Part shown: positions 16,151-24,256 of the stretch, piece after piece
Numbering within the stretch: the first letter of the stretch is position 1
Layout of the letters: the number at the start of each line of letters is the position of its first letter
Source of the DNA: Tessaracoccus flavus
GTDB taxonomy: Bacteria; Actinomycetota; Actinomycetes; Propionibacteriales; Propionibacteriaceae
Reading direction: 5' to 3'
DNA: 64,000 nt
Assembly (NCBI RefSeq): GCF_001997295.1
Contig: NZ_CP019605.1
Location: 2,480,001-2,544,000 of the forward strand
Made by a program: the position numbers and the translations under genes
The notes under the pieces: generated by a model
What the model saw: only the letters and a program-made list of their open reading frames with translations
Told to the model about the DNA's origin: nothing
Database searches by the model: none

Positions 16151-17485
16151 TTACTGCTGGGCCCAGTAATCGTCGGCAGCGGCTTGCAGACGCTCCTGCA
16201 TGCCTCGCGGATCACTCGGGCTGGTCACGAACGCGCCGAAGAGCTCAGTGGAGAGCTGGTAGACGGGCTGCGGGCTGCCCTCGAGGTAGCGGGGCAGGAT
16301 GCGCGTACCGTCGTTGACGGCCTCCACCAGGGCGCTCAGCTCGGGATCCTCGATCTCGACGTTCGGGTTGAAGCTCACGTCTCCACGGCTCTGCGACCAT
16401 GCGGTCTGGGCGTCGGTGGTCAGCCACCACTTCGAGTACGCCAGGGCGGTGTCCTCATTCTCCGAGCCCGCGCCCACACACAGCGGCCCGGTCTCGAGGA
16501 TCATCGGCTGCTCCTCGGTGTCGGGGTTGAGGTTCGGGAACATGAAGATCCCGTAGTCCTCACCCGACACGGCGTCGATCGCCGTCAGCTGGCCCGTGAA
16601 GAACGTGCCGAAGTAGGCCATCGCCACATCGCCGTTCATGAGGAGCGCCTGCGGATCGCCGGTGACGCCCGGGTCGATGAAGTCGCCCCGGTTGATCATC
16701 TCTTCCCACTTGTCGACGGCGACGTTGACGTCCTCGTCGGTGTAGCTCGCGCTGCCGTCAAGGATCCCGAGGTACGTGTCCGGGTCCTGTCCCGCCAGGA
16801 GTGCCTGGAAGTAGACGAACTCGAAGATGATGTTCATCTGGTGGAAGGGGGTCACGCCCGCGTCGCGGAGCGTCTGCATGACAGTCTCCATCTCTTCCCA
16901 CGTGGTGGGGGGCGTGAGGCCGTTGTCGTCGAAGATCTGCTTGTTGTAGTAGACCGCCCAGTAGGCCACGTTCAACGGCACGCAGTACTGCTTGCCGTCG
17001 TAGGTGTACTGGTCCTTGAGGCCCTCGGGCACGAGGCCCTCGCTCTCGGCTTCTGCCCAGATGTCGGTGGTCTCCGCGACGAGACCCTGCTCTGCGAGCT
17101 CTTGGAGCTTGCCGCCGGTGTGCCACGTGAAGAGGTCCGGCTTGTCATCGGTGCGGAAGGCCTGGCGGATGTACGTGTCGTACGCAACCGGGTCGGAGTA
17201 GCCCGTGAACTCCAGGTCGATGTCGCCGCTGGCGGCATTCATCTCTTCGAAGGACGGCTCCCAGGCCGCCTTGTCGGTGAAGAAGTTGATCGTGCCGGAT
17301 GCCGCAGGCGCTTCGCCGGCGCCCGTGGTCTCGCCACCGGTGGTCTCGCCGGAGGTGGCTGCCGGGGTGGTCATCGCAGGGTCGGTGGCGCCGGGCGCGG
17401 GGTCATCGCCGTCGCCCCCACAGGCAGTCAGAAGCAGGGCACTGGCCAGCGCCGTCGCCGTCAGAGCTTTCTTGAATGTGATCAT
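16151..17485 (-). CDS. Sugar ABC transporter substrate-binding lipoprotein
   Basis: 444 residues. The signal peptide MITFKKALTATALASALLLTACGGDG ends in lipobox LTAC, followed by a Thr/Ala/Gly-rich linker to about residue 60. The mature domain is a CUT1 family 1 binding protein (LFTWHTGGKLQELAEQGLVAETTDIW; CVPLNVAYWAVYYNKQIFDDNGLTPPTTWEEME; WWLTTDAQTAWSQSRGDVSFNPNV). It lies 20 bp after the secreted propeller gene and upstream of the two permeases. It is inferred to bind a mannose-containing oligosaccharide or glycoside. Confidence 0.92.
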   Translation of the reverse strand: MITFKKALTATALASALLLTACGGDGDDPAPGATDPAMTTPAATSGETTGGETTGAGEAPAASGTINFFTDKAAWEPSFEEMNAASGDIDLEFTGYSDPVAYDTYIRQAFRTDDKPDLFTWHTGGKLQELAEQGLVAETTDIWAEAESEGLVPEGLKDQYTYDGKQYCVPLNVAYWAVYYNKQIFDDNGLTPPTTWEEMETVMQTLRDAGVTPFHQMNIIFEFVYFQALLAGQDPDTYLGILDGSASYTDEDVNVAVDKWEEMINRGDFIDPGVTGDPQALLMNGDVAMAYFGTFFTGQLTAIDAVSGEDYGIFMFPNLNPDTEEQPMILETGPLCVGAGSENEDTALAYSKWWLTTDAQTAWSQSRGDVSFNPNVEIEDPELSALVEAVNDGTRILPRYLEGSPQPVYQLSTELFGAFVTSPSDPRGMQERLQAAADDYWAQQ

Positions 17486-17505
17486 GGTTTCCCTCCTAAG
17501 GGGGG

Positions 17506-18684
17506 TCAGTTGGTGGTCTCGGAGTCCGCCACGGTGACGGTCCAGAATCGGGGGCGGTAGATCGTCACGTCGTCGAAGATGTGCTCGTTGTCGAACGTGT
17601 TGACGTTGTAGCTCACCAGCAACGTGTCGTCGTCGCTGAACTGCGGATGGACGTGCGAGTTGTACGTGAAGACGTTCGGATCGCCGTACGACCCCCAGAG
17701 CCCGGTCTCAGGGGTGGAGAACAGGTGGGTCTTGTTGACGAACGGCCCGGTCGGATCGCAGGAGGTGTAGGCCACGACCTTGCTCGAGAAGAGCTCGGAG
17801 GTGTCGTGGGTCACCAGCAGGTAGCCGTCGCGGAACTCGGTGACCGAGAACTCGTTGGCGACGTGGTCGAGGATCGGCGCAGAGTCCGCCGCGTCTCGGC
17901 TCCACTCGGAGCCCGTCCAGTACTCCCACTTGTCGACGCGGGAGATGTCGTGCCCGGCCACGCGGGCGACGTGCGCCTGCTTCAGTGCCCCCTGATCATC
18001 GACGCCGTAGATGTAGGTCTTGCCCTGGGTTCGCTCGTACCAGGAGGTCCACTGCACGTTGGAGTCGACGTCGACCGTCGTCACGTCCGTGACTTCCCAT
18101 GTCTTGGGATCGACGGTGCCGATGGCGGTGTGGTCCCAGGCCCAGTCCCACTGTCCAGGGCCGAACTTGTCGTAGCGGTTGATGCCGATCTGCAGGTCAC
18201 CGTTGGGTGCCGCGTAGCCGGCACCCAGCCAGTACCAGGAGTCCGCCGCCGGAGGCCCGAAGATCGCCTGCGGGTCGGCCTCGGTGCCGCCGGTCACGGT
18301 GGGCCCCAGCTCCCCGCCGCGCTCCAGGACGATCGAGTTGTTGATGAAGCCGAGCGTGTCCATGTCCAGGGCGCCGTCGACGACGGTGCCGAGGACCGTG
18401 TCGGAGAAGAGCCAGGCCGTTGATCCGTCCTTGAGTTGCACCGAGTAGGTGGAGTCGGCACCCACCCAGCGGCCCGACGTGTCGCCGTAGTTGGCGAACT
18501 GCTCGGTCCTGTCGTTGGGCTCAGCGGACGTCACGACAAGCTCCTCCTGGACGAGGGAACATTCGCGTTGGGTCGTCGCCGGGGCCGCCGTGGCCGTCTG
18601 GCCGAACACCATGACGCCGGTGCTGGTCAGCGCCAGCGCAGCCAGGCCGGCAGCTGCCTTGGTGGTGAGTGGTCGGTACTTCAT
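17506..18684 (-). CDS. Secreted five-bladed-propeller protein resembling DUF5005/DUF4185
   Basis: 392 residues with a Sec signal peptide (MKYRPLTTKAAAGLAALALTSTGVMVFGQTATAAPA) and no lipobox, so it is probably released. Repeated propeller-like strands occur: GSTAWLFSDTVLG, FINNSIVLERGG, SWYWLGAGYAAPNGDLQIGINRYD, and GYLLVTHDTSELFSSKVVAYTS. They resemble the DUF4185/DUF5005 propellers, which are related to glycosidase folds. It is the first gene of the mannoside operon, 20 bp before the binding-protein gene, and its promoter carries the 16-bp operator. It may bind or hydrolyse the extracellular polysaccharide or glycan that feeds the transporter; no catalytic residue can be assigned. Confidence 0.6.
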   Translation of the reverse strand: MKYRPLTTKAAAGLAALALTSTGVMVFGQTATAAPATTQRECSLVQEELVVTSAEPNDRTEQFANYGDTSGRWVGADSTYSVQLKDGSTAWLFSDTVLGTVVDGALDMDTLGFINNSIVLERGGELGPTVTGGTEADPQAIFGPPAADSWYWLGAGYAAPNGDLQIGINRYDKFGPGQWDWAWDHTAIGTVDPKTWEVTDVTTVDVDSNVQWTSWYERTQGKTYIYGVDDQGALKQAHVARVAGHDISRVDKWEYWTGSEWSRDAADSAPILDHVANEFSVTEFRDGYLLVTHDTSELFSSKVVAYTSCDPTGPFVNKTHLFSTPETGLWGSYGDPNVFTYNSHVHPQFSDDDTLLVSYNVNTFDNEHIFDDVTIYRPRFWTVTVADSETTN

Positions 18685-18728
18685 CGTGCATCACCTCGAT
18701 GTGAATAGGGGCAGTCATGCCCGTCGAT

Positions 18729-18744
18729 TTGGTAACGATACCAC
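18729..18744. promoter_or_regulatory. LacI operator, mannoside operon (minus arm)
   Basis: TTGGTAACGATACCAC is a 15-of-16 match to the perfect palindrome found upstream of the second isomerase gene (19880-19895). It lies in the 116-bp gap between the divergent secreted-propeller and LacI genes and can control both. Confidence 0.8.
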
Positions 18745-18800
18745 GCGGATTCGGGCTTGCCTAGGCTAGATTTGAGGCCGAGGAAAGGCGGCGGCCTAGG

Positions 18801-19847
18801 ATGAACCACATGGATCGGCCCCGGGGCTCAACGACCAAGAAGCCCACGCTCAAGAACGTCGCCGAACTCGCGGGCGTCTCCCCTATGACAGCCTCCCGGG
18901 TGGTCGCCGGCGGCGACGGGGTCTCCCCCGCGATGGTGCGTCGGGTCCAGGCTGCGGTCAAGACGCTGGGCTACTCGCGCAACGAGGCCGCCCGGCTGAT
19001 GCGCCCGGGCCAGCGCTCCGGGCTACTCGGGGTGATCATCACGAACATCGACAATCCCTACTACGCCCAGGTGCTCCTCGGGATCGAGTCGGCTGCGCAG
19101 GAGGCCGGCCGGCTCATCATCACCGGCATCTCCCACAACGACCCCCGCCTCGAGGCCCAGCTGGTGAAGGACCTTGTCGCCCGGCAGATCGAGGGGCTCA
19201 TCGTCGTGCCTGCCAGCACCGACGCCCCCCACCTCAGCCGCGCGGCCGCGGCAGGCATGCCCATCGTCCTGGCGTCCCGGTCCATCGACCAGGGCGGCGT
19301 CGACACGGTGCTCGTGGACGACATCGACGGCGTGCGGGCGGTCCTGTCCGACAAACTTCGCCAGGGCGAACACCCGATGGCCTTCATCGGCGGACCGGAT
19401 TCGATCGCCACAGCCGCACGGAGGTACCGCGGCTTTGCGCTCGCCCACGCCGACGCCGGGCTCGACATCCGTCCAGATCTGGTGGAGCGGCTCCCCGCCG
19501 AGAGAGAACCGGTGATGGCGGCCACCCGGAGGCTCCTCGACCTCGACCAACCGCCACGCGCATTCTTCACCACCAACAACCGCTACACCGTCCACGTGCT
19601 CCGCGTCCTGCTCCAGGAGCGCAACCGCTGGGCGACATGGGAGGACAGGCCACCGCTCGTGGGCTTCGACTCCTTCGAGCTGGCGGACCTCGTGCCCTAC
19701 CCGCTGACGCTCATCGAGCACGACGCCCGCGCCATGGGGAGAATCGCCGGCGAACTCGCACTTCGACGGATCGACCATCGCGACAGCACGCCCCCCATGA
19801 CCACGACGCTCCCCTCCGTCGGCGTCGTGGTCGGGCAACGCGAATAG
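18801..19847 (+). CDS. LacI family transcriptional regulator of the mannoside locus
   Basis: 348 residues. The HTH is LKNVAELAGVSPMTASRVVAGG (residues 14-35) with hinge PAMVRRVQAAVKTLGYSRNEAARLM, then a sugar-binding effector domain (GVIITNIDNPYYAQVLLGIESAA; VGFDSFELADLVPYPLTLIEHDARAMGRIA). It sits between the minus-strand transport/glycosidase operon and the plus-strand isomerase/kinase genes, and copies of one 16-bp palindrome lie on both sides. It is therefore the probable repressor of both units. The effector is probably a mannose derivative, by inference from the two isomerases. Confidence 0.93.
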   Translation: MNHMDRPRGSTTKKPTLKNVAELAGVSPMTASRVVAGGDGVSPAMVRRVQAAVKTLGYSRNEAARLMRPGQRSGLLGVIITNIDNPYYAQVLLGIESAAQEAGRLIITGISHNDPRLEAQLVKDLVARQIEGLIVVPASTDAPHLSRAAAAGMPIVLASRSIDQGGVDTVLVDDIDGVRAVLSDKLRQGEHPMAFIGGPDSIATAARRYRGFALAHADAGLDIRPDLVERLPAEREPVMAATRRLLDLDQPPRAFFTTNNRYTVHVLRVLLQERNRWATWEDRPPLVGFDSFELADLVPYPLTLIEHDARAMGRIAGELALRRIDHRDSTPPMTTTLPSVGVVVGQRE

Positions 19848-19879
19848 GCAGGCTCGCGTCTAGCCCGGCGGATGGAATC

Positions 19880-19895
19880 TTGGTATCGTTACCAA
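19880..19895. promoter_or_regulatory. LacI operator upstream of isomerase/kinase genes (plus arm)
   Basis: TTGGTATCGTTACCAA is a palindrome with the central CG of LacI-family sites and matches the site at 18729-18744 on the opposite strand. It lies 28 bp before the start of the next gene, which has an AAGGAG ribosome binding site at about 19911. Confidence 0.85.
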
Positions 19896-19922
19896 ACCTG
19901 AGGAGTAACGAAGGAGTTCCCG

Positions 19923-21713
19923 ATGCAAGCCGCTCAGCCGAATTACGACACTGACCCGCGTCTCCCCCAGCCGACCGGCACCCCGGTCTTCGTCGGCGAC
20001 GACGTCTGGGCTGAGCTGGCCGCGGCCGCATCGCGGACGGATCGCGCCGTCGTCGTCGTCGACTGCTACCCCGGGGTGGACGAGGAGGCCGTGCACCGGG
20101 CACTGGAGGGCGTCTTCGAGCACGTGATCAACGTCCCCGACCAGGCGGCGAAGCCGATCGACGACATCGACGCTCTGATAGCGAGCAACCTCGGCGACGA
20201 CCGCGTCTTCGGCTTCATGACCCACCACAACCTGGCTGATCTGTACGACGCCGAGCGCCTCGAAGCGTTGCGGCATCGGGTTGCGGAGAGAGAGGGACCC
20301 GTGGTGCTGGTCGGTTGGGGGGCCGCCCTGGCGGCTCCGGAGCCGGACCTCATGGTGCTCGCCGACATGCCCCGCTGGGAGATCCAGCTGCGCATGCGGG
20401 CGGGCTTGCCCAATTGGCGCTCGGCCAACCACGACGAGGACATCCTGCGCAAGTACAAGCGCGGCTTCTTCGTGGAGTGGCGCATGGCCGATCGCCACAA
20501 GAAGCAGCTGTACGACAGCCTGGACTACCTCCTGGACACGACCACGGACGAGCCCAAACTGATCACCGGCGACACCTTCCGCTCGGCCCTCGATCAGGCG
20601 GTCACGCGCCCCTTCCGCGTGGTGCCGTACTTCGACCCCGGAGTCTGGGGTGGCCACTGGATGCAGGAGGTCCTCGGTCTGGACGGCGACGTGCCCAACT
20701 ACGCATGGGCGTTCGACTGCGTGCCGGAGGAGAACTCTCTGGCGCTGGACATCGACGGCGTCCGTGTAGAGATGCCGTCGATGAACCTGGTGCTGCGCAA
20801 GCCGATCGAGTTGTTGGGGCCGGGCACCTTCGCCCGGTTCGGGGCCGACTTCCCCATCCGGTTCGACTTCCTCGACACCATGGGTGGCGGCAACCTCTCC
20901 CTCCAGGTGCATCCGTTGACCGGATACATCCAGGAGAAGTTCGGGATGAAGTACACCCAGGATGAGAGCTACTACCTGCTCGACGTCGGTGAGGACGGAG
21001 GGGTCTACCTCGGCCGCAAGCCCGGCGCGGACTTCGACGAGATGTTCGACGCGTTGGAGAGGGCCCAGCGCGGCGAAAGCACGTTTCCCGACGAGAAGTT
21101 CGTCAACAGGTTCCCCTCGAAGAAGCACGACCACGTGTTGATCCCCGCGGGGACCATCCACTGCTCGACGCGCAACACGATGGTGCTGGAGATCTCCGCC
21201 ACCTCCTACATCTTCACCTTCAAGATGTGGGACTGGGACCGGGTCGGACTCGACGGCAGGCCCCGCCCCGTCCACCTGCATCATGCCCGCCCGAACGTCC
21301 AGTGGGATCGCGACAAGGAGTGGGTCGAGAGGAATCTCATCAACCGAATCGAGCTGCTGGACGAGGGAGACGGCTACCGGATCGAACGCACCGGCCTGCA
21401 CGAACTCGAGTTCATCAACACGGTGCGCCACTGGTTCAGCGTTCCGACCCTGCGGGACACGAGGTCGACGGTGCACGTCATCAACCTGGTCGAGGGGCGC
21501 GCGGCCATCGTGGAGAGCCCGACCGGGGCGTTCGAGCCGTACGAGGTGCACTACGCCGAAACCTTCATCGTGCCTGCCGCCGTCGGCGAGTACACGATCA
21601 GGCCCGCGGACGGCGTCGGCGAATGTGCGACGCTTACCGCGTTCGTCAGGGGCACCGACTTTCCGCGATCCGTCACCGGCGAGGATCTGCGCTTCACCGG
21701 CCGCACCGACTGA
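19923..21713 (+). CDS. Class I mannose-6-phosphate isomerase with N-terminal kinase-like domain
   Basis: 596 residues, far longer than the usual 380-400 of ManA. Residues 1 to about 220 resemble a nucleotide-kinase fold without a P-loop (VVVVDCYPGVDEEAVHRALEGVFEHVINV; DPDLMV-like strands; KRGFFVEWRMADRHKKQLYDSLDYLLDTT). The rest is an isomerase: FDPGVWGGHWMQ, GGGNLSLQVHPLTGYIQEKFG, QDESYYLLDVGEDGGVYLG, HDHVLIPAGTIHCSTRNTMVLEISA. Long isomerases of this kind exist in several phyla and are thought to interconvert mannose- and fructose-6-phosphate. It is under the locus operator and followed 10 bp later by the ROK kinase. Confidence 0.82.
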   Translation: MQAAQPNYDTDPRLPQPTGTPVFVGDDVWAELAAAASRTDRAVVVVDCYPGVDEEAVHRALEGVFEHVINVPDQAAKPIDDIDALIASNLGDDRVFGFMTHHNLADLYDAERLEALRHRVAEREGPVVLVGWGAALAAPEPDLMVLADMPRWEIQLRMRAGLPNWRSANHDEDILRKYKRGFFVEWRMADRHKKQLYDSLDYLLDTTTDEPKLITGDTFRSALDQAVTRPFRVVPYFDPGVWGGHWMQEVLGLDGDVPNYAWAFDCVPEENSLALDIDGVRVEMPSMNLVLRKPIELLGPGTFARFGADFPIRFDFLDTMGGGNLSLQVHPLTGYIQEKFGMKYTQDESYYLLDVGEDGGVYLGRKPGADFDEMFDALERAQRGESTFPDEKFVNRFPSKKHDHVLIPAGTIHCSTRNTMVLEISATSYIFTFKMWDWDRVGLDGRPRPVHLHHARPNVQWDRDKEWVERNLINRIELLDEGDGYRIERTGLHELEFINTVRHWFSVPTLRDTRSTVHVINLVEGRAAIVESPTGAFEPYEVHYAETFIVPAAVGEYTIRPADGVGECATLTAFVRGTDFPRSVTGEDLRFTGRTD

Positions 21714-21723
21714 GCCCTCACCG

Positions 21724-22608
21724 ATGTACCCCGTGCTGGAGGTCGGTGGCACGCATGTCACCGCCGCCCTCGTCGACCTTGCCCCGCCCCACGTCGCGCA
21801 CGCCGAACGGGTCGAGATCGACAGTTCCGCTGACGCGGAGACGCTCCTCAAGTCGTTCACCGCGGCCGTCGCCGGGCTGGGCGACGAGGCGCGCGCAAAG
21901 CCTCTCGTCGTCGCGATACCCGGCCCCTTCGACTACGACCGGGGCATCGGCGACTTCGAGGGAGTGGCGAAGTTCGGGTCTCTGCGCGGCGTACGGGTCG
22001 GTGACGAGTTGGCCCGACGACTGGGGAGCGGGTCGGTGACGTTCCTCAACGATGTGACGGCATACGGGATTGGCCAGTACGAGTTGCTCGGTCGACCGCG
22101 ACGCATGGTGGCGCTGACCCTGGGCACCGGCGTCGGGTCGGTCTTCCTCCAGGACGGTAGCCCCGTGACGGCCGGGCCCGGCGTCCCACCCAACGGTTGG
22201 GTCTATCTTCTGGAACACGACGGCCGGCCTATTGAGGAGACTTTTTCGCGTCGCGCGATCATCGCAGCCCACGCAGCCGCGAGCGGGCAGGAGCTGGACG
22301 TGCACGAGATCGCTGATCAGGCGCGCTCCGGCGATCCGACTGCCGTCCACACCCTCTCTGCTGCCTACGCCTCGCTCGCGGAGACCCTCGCGCCCTACCT
22401 GATCGCTTTCGAGACCGACCTTCTCGTGGTCGGGGGTTCCATCGCCAGATCGTGGGACCTGATCCTGCGGTGGTTCGAGCCGTCGGTCATGTCCCACTTC
22501 CACCATCTGGATGTCCAGGCACCCCGGATCCTCCCAGGCGCGGTCGGCGAGACAGCGGCGCTCATCGGGGCCGCACGCTACGGCGCGGGAGCGGCAACGC
22601 GGCGGTGA
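21724..22608 (+). CDS. ROK family sugar kinase
   Basis: 294 residues from ATG 21724 (MYPVLEVGGTHVTAALVDL); the long upstream extension of the frame is a shadow of the isomerase gene. ROK features are present: the phosphate loop VGGTHVTAALVD, active-site region VTFLNDVTAYGIGQYELLG with catalytic Asp, and ALTLGTGVGSVFL. The usual ROK zinc motif CxCGxxGCxE is absent. It probably phosphorylates the hexose released by the MGH1-like glycosidase; the neighbouring isomerases suggest mannose, although glucose is possible. Confidence 0.82.
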   Translation: MYPVLEVGGTHVTAALVDLAPPHVAHAERVEIDSSADAETLLKSFTAAVAGLGDEARAKPLVVAIPGPFDYDRGIGDFEGVAKFGSLRGVRVGDELARRLGSGSVTFLNDVTAYGIGQYELLGRPRRMVALTLGTGVGSVFLQDGSPVTAGPGVPPNGWVYLLEHDGRPIEETFSRRAIIAAHAAASGQELDVHEIADQARSGDPTAVHTLSAAYASLAETLAPYLIAFETDLLVVGGSIARSWDLILRWFEPSVMSHFHHLDVQAPRILPGAVGETAALIGAARYGAGAATRR

Positions 22609-22647
22609 TTAAGGGGGCACAATTGGGTCAGGACGGAAGGGCTACCC

Positions 22648-23193
22648 ATGGCGAAACGACCTAAGCGACACCAGCTCAAGGAGGCGGGCGCAGTCCAAGC
22701 CCCCGTCGACGATGCGGTTTTCGGCGTCGACGAGGACGACGAGATCGACCTGGCTTTCGACGCCGAAGACCCTCTCCTCGAAGAGTTCATCCGTGACATG
22801 AGCCTGCAGACCTGCGACTACTGCGCGTCACCGGTGCAGTGGATCGAACCAGAGGAACTGATCGAGACGTATCCGGCTGAGGTCGACGACGTCCTGTTCG
22901 ATCTGGATCTCGACGTTGGCGACATCCTGATGTCCTGGGTGTGCACCGAGTGTCCGAACTTCTCCATCATCGGAGAGGACTTCGAATCCCAATACCTCGA
23001 CATCCAGGGGGACGTCCCCTGTCTCGAGTGCGAAGCCACGACCCAGGCGATCGATCCCGCTCAGGCCAGCCACCTCGATCGCGAGGGGTACCTCAAGGCC
23101 AAACGGGAATTCGGCGCTCAGGCTGTTCTCGACGGCTACGCCCAGAGGTGTCCCGGCTGCGGCAACGTCGACTACTACCCGGCCGGGGTCTGA
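22648..23193 (+). CDS. Acidic protein with four CxxC zinc-knuckle pairs, unknown function
   Basis: 181 residues, strongly acidic apart from a short basic N terminus (MAKRPKRHQLK). Four CxxC pairs are spaced as two zinc-ribbon-like units: CDYC with CTEC, then CLEC with CPGC. Between them are Asp/Glu-rich segments (EVDDVLFDLDLDVGDIL). No known enzyme motif is seen, and I do not recognise the family. It starts 39 bp after the ROK kinase gene, so it could be read through from that operon. Its 3' end overlaps the convergent mscS by 19 bp. Zinc-dependent protein or nucleic-acid binding is a guess. Confidence 0.7.
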   Translation: MAKRPKRHQLKEAGAVQAPVDDAVFGVDEDDEIDLAFDAEDPLLEEFIRDMSLQTCDYCASPVQWIEPEELIETYPAEVDDVLFDLDLDVGDILMSWVCTECPNFSIIGEDFESQYLDIQGDVPCLECEATTQAIDPAQASHLDREGYLKAKREFGAQAVLDGYAQRCPGCGNVDYYPAGV

Positions 23194-24002
23194 GGCGCAC
23201 CGGGGACTCCCGAGACGAGCTTGACCGTCACCACCTCGTCGCCCGACTTGACGTCGTGGGTGCGGAACGCCTCCACCACGCTCTGGATGACCGCATCCTG
23301 GGCCGTTCGAGTCTCAAGCTGTCGCGCGCCCGACCAGAAGCGCAGCTCCATCCGCACCGTCGCGGTGCCGATCTCGCGCAGCAACGCATCTGGCGCCGGA
23401 TCCTCGAGCACGGAGGGGATGCACTTCATCGCTTCCAGCGCCACCTCCCTCGCCTTCCCGAGGTCGACGGCGTCGTCGAGGTCGACGTTGACGGTGGAGC
23501 GAACGCGCTCATACCCGGTCTGGACCGTCACGAGTTCGGAATGCAGGGCCGAGTTCGGGATCACCACCAGACGCCCGTCGAAGGTCCGCAGCGAGGTGTG
23601 GGAGAGCCCCATCTCGCTGACTGTCCCGGCGTGATCGAAGATGCGGATCTGGTCGCCCACCCGGAAGCGGTCGCGGGCGAGGATCACCATCCCGGCGAAC
23701 ATGTTCCCTAGCACAGTCTGGAACGCGATACCGGCGGCCAGAGAGATGATCGTGATACCACCGAGCACGTCAACCGGTTTGACGCTGGGGAAGACCACCG
23801 TCATAGCGGCCGCGACGGTCAGGATGATGATGACTACCTGAATGACCTGCGAGAACACGCGCACAGAACTCGGGCTCCGGTCACGCAGCGACAACAGACG
23901 TGCTGCGAGGAACCGGGCCACATAGCTGACCAGGATGCCGGCCAGCACCACAGCCAACCCTGTGAGCACCATCTGCCAGGTGATGGGCGGAAGATCGATC
24001 AT
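23175..24002 (-). CDS. MscS family small-conductance mechanosensitive channel
   Basis: 275 residues. Three N-terminal membrane helices are followed by the pore/beta domain: LGGITIISLAAGIAFQTVLGNMFAGMVILARDRFRVGDQIRIFDHAGTVSEMGLSHTSLRTFDGRLVVIPNSAL. A C-terminal alpha/beta domain completes the MscS fold. It should release solutes during hypo-osmotic shock. It lies beside the osmoprotectant importers (25.4-33.1 kb), which do the opposite job. The 3' end overlaps the upstream zinc-protein gene by 19 bp. Confidence 0.92.
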   Translation of the reverse strand: MIDLPPITWQMVLTGLAVVLAGILVSYVARFLAARLLSLRDRSPSSVRVFSQVIQVVIIILTVAAAMTVVFPSVKPVDVLGGITIISLAAGIAFQTVLGNMFAGMVILARDRFRVGDQIRIFDHAGTVSEMGLSHTSLRTFDGRLVVIPNSALHSELVTVQTGYERVRSTVNVDLDDAVDLGKAREVALEAMKCIPSVLEDPAPDALLREIGTATVRMELRFWSGARQLETRTAQDAVIQSVVEAFRTHDVKSGDEVVTVKLVSGVPGAPQTPAG

Positions 24003-24081
24003 CGGTCCAGTCCTTCCGTAACCGTCAGGTCACGACTCTAGTCTCCCCGCCGGGCGTCCTCCGGGGCCCAACCCTCTGGAA

Positions 24082-24143
24082 GTACGCTCGACGACACCTC
24101 TGAGCGGGGTTCCACGCTGAGACCCTGCGTCGAGCGCAAGTAC
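24082..24143. repeat. 50-bp-core imperfect palindrome, copy A
   Basis: The core 24086-24135 begins GCTCGACGACACCTCTGAGC and ends TGCGTCGAGC. It has terminal arms GCTCGACG/CGTCGAGC and internal arms near CTCTGAGCG and CACGCTGAGA. AAGTAC is found next to the core on the left and 2 bp beyond it on the right. Related cores of exactly 50 bp occur at 36621-36670 and 62149-62198. The remainder of the mscS-nadE gap shows no gene. Confidence 0.65.
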
Positions 24144-24256
24144 AGCGGGTTCGTCCGATCGTGATCGCACCTAGGCCCGCCGAAGGAGTTGAGTTGTGGG
24201 GTGTCGCTCCCCTTCGGGCGTAGCACCGCACACCGGTATCGGCCACAATAAGCCTC

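Noticed and set aside
15599..17560. A 653-codon open frame on the plus strand across a binding-protein gene
   Set aside because: It is antisense to clear ABC transporter genes, has low-complexity Val/Glu/Arg content and no domain. It is a high-GC shadow.
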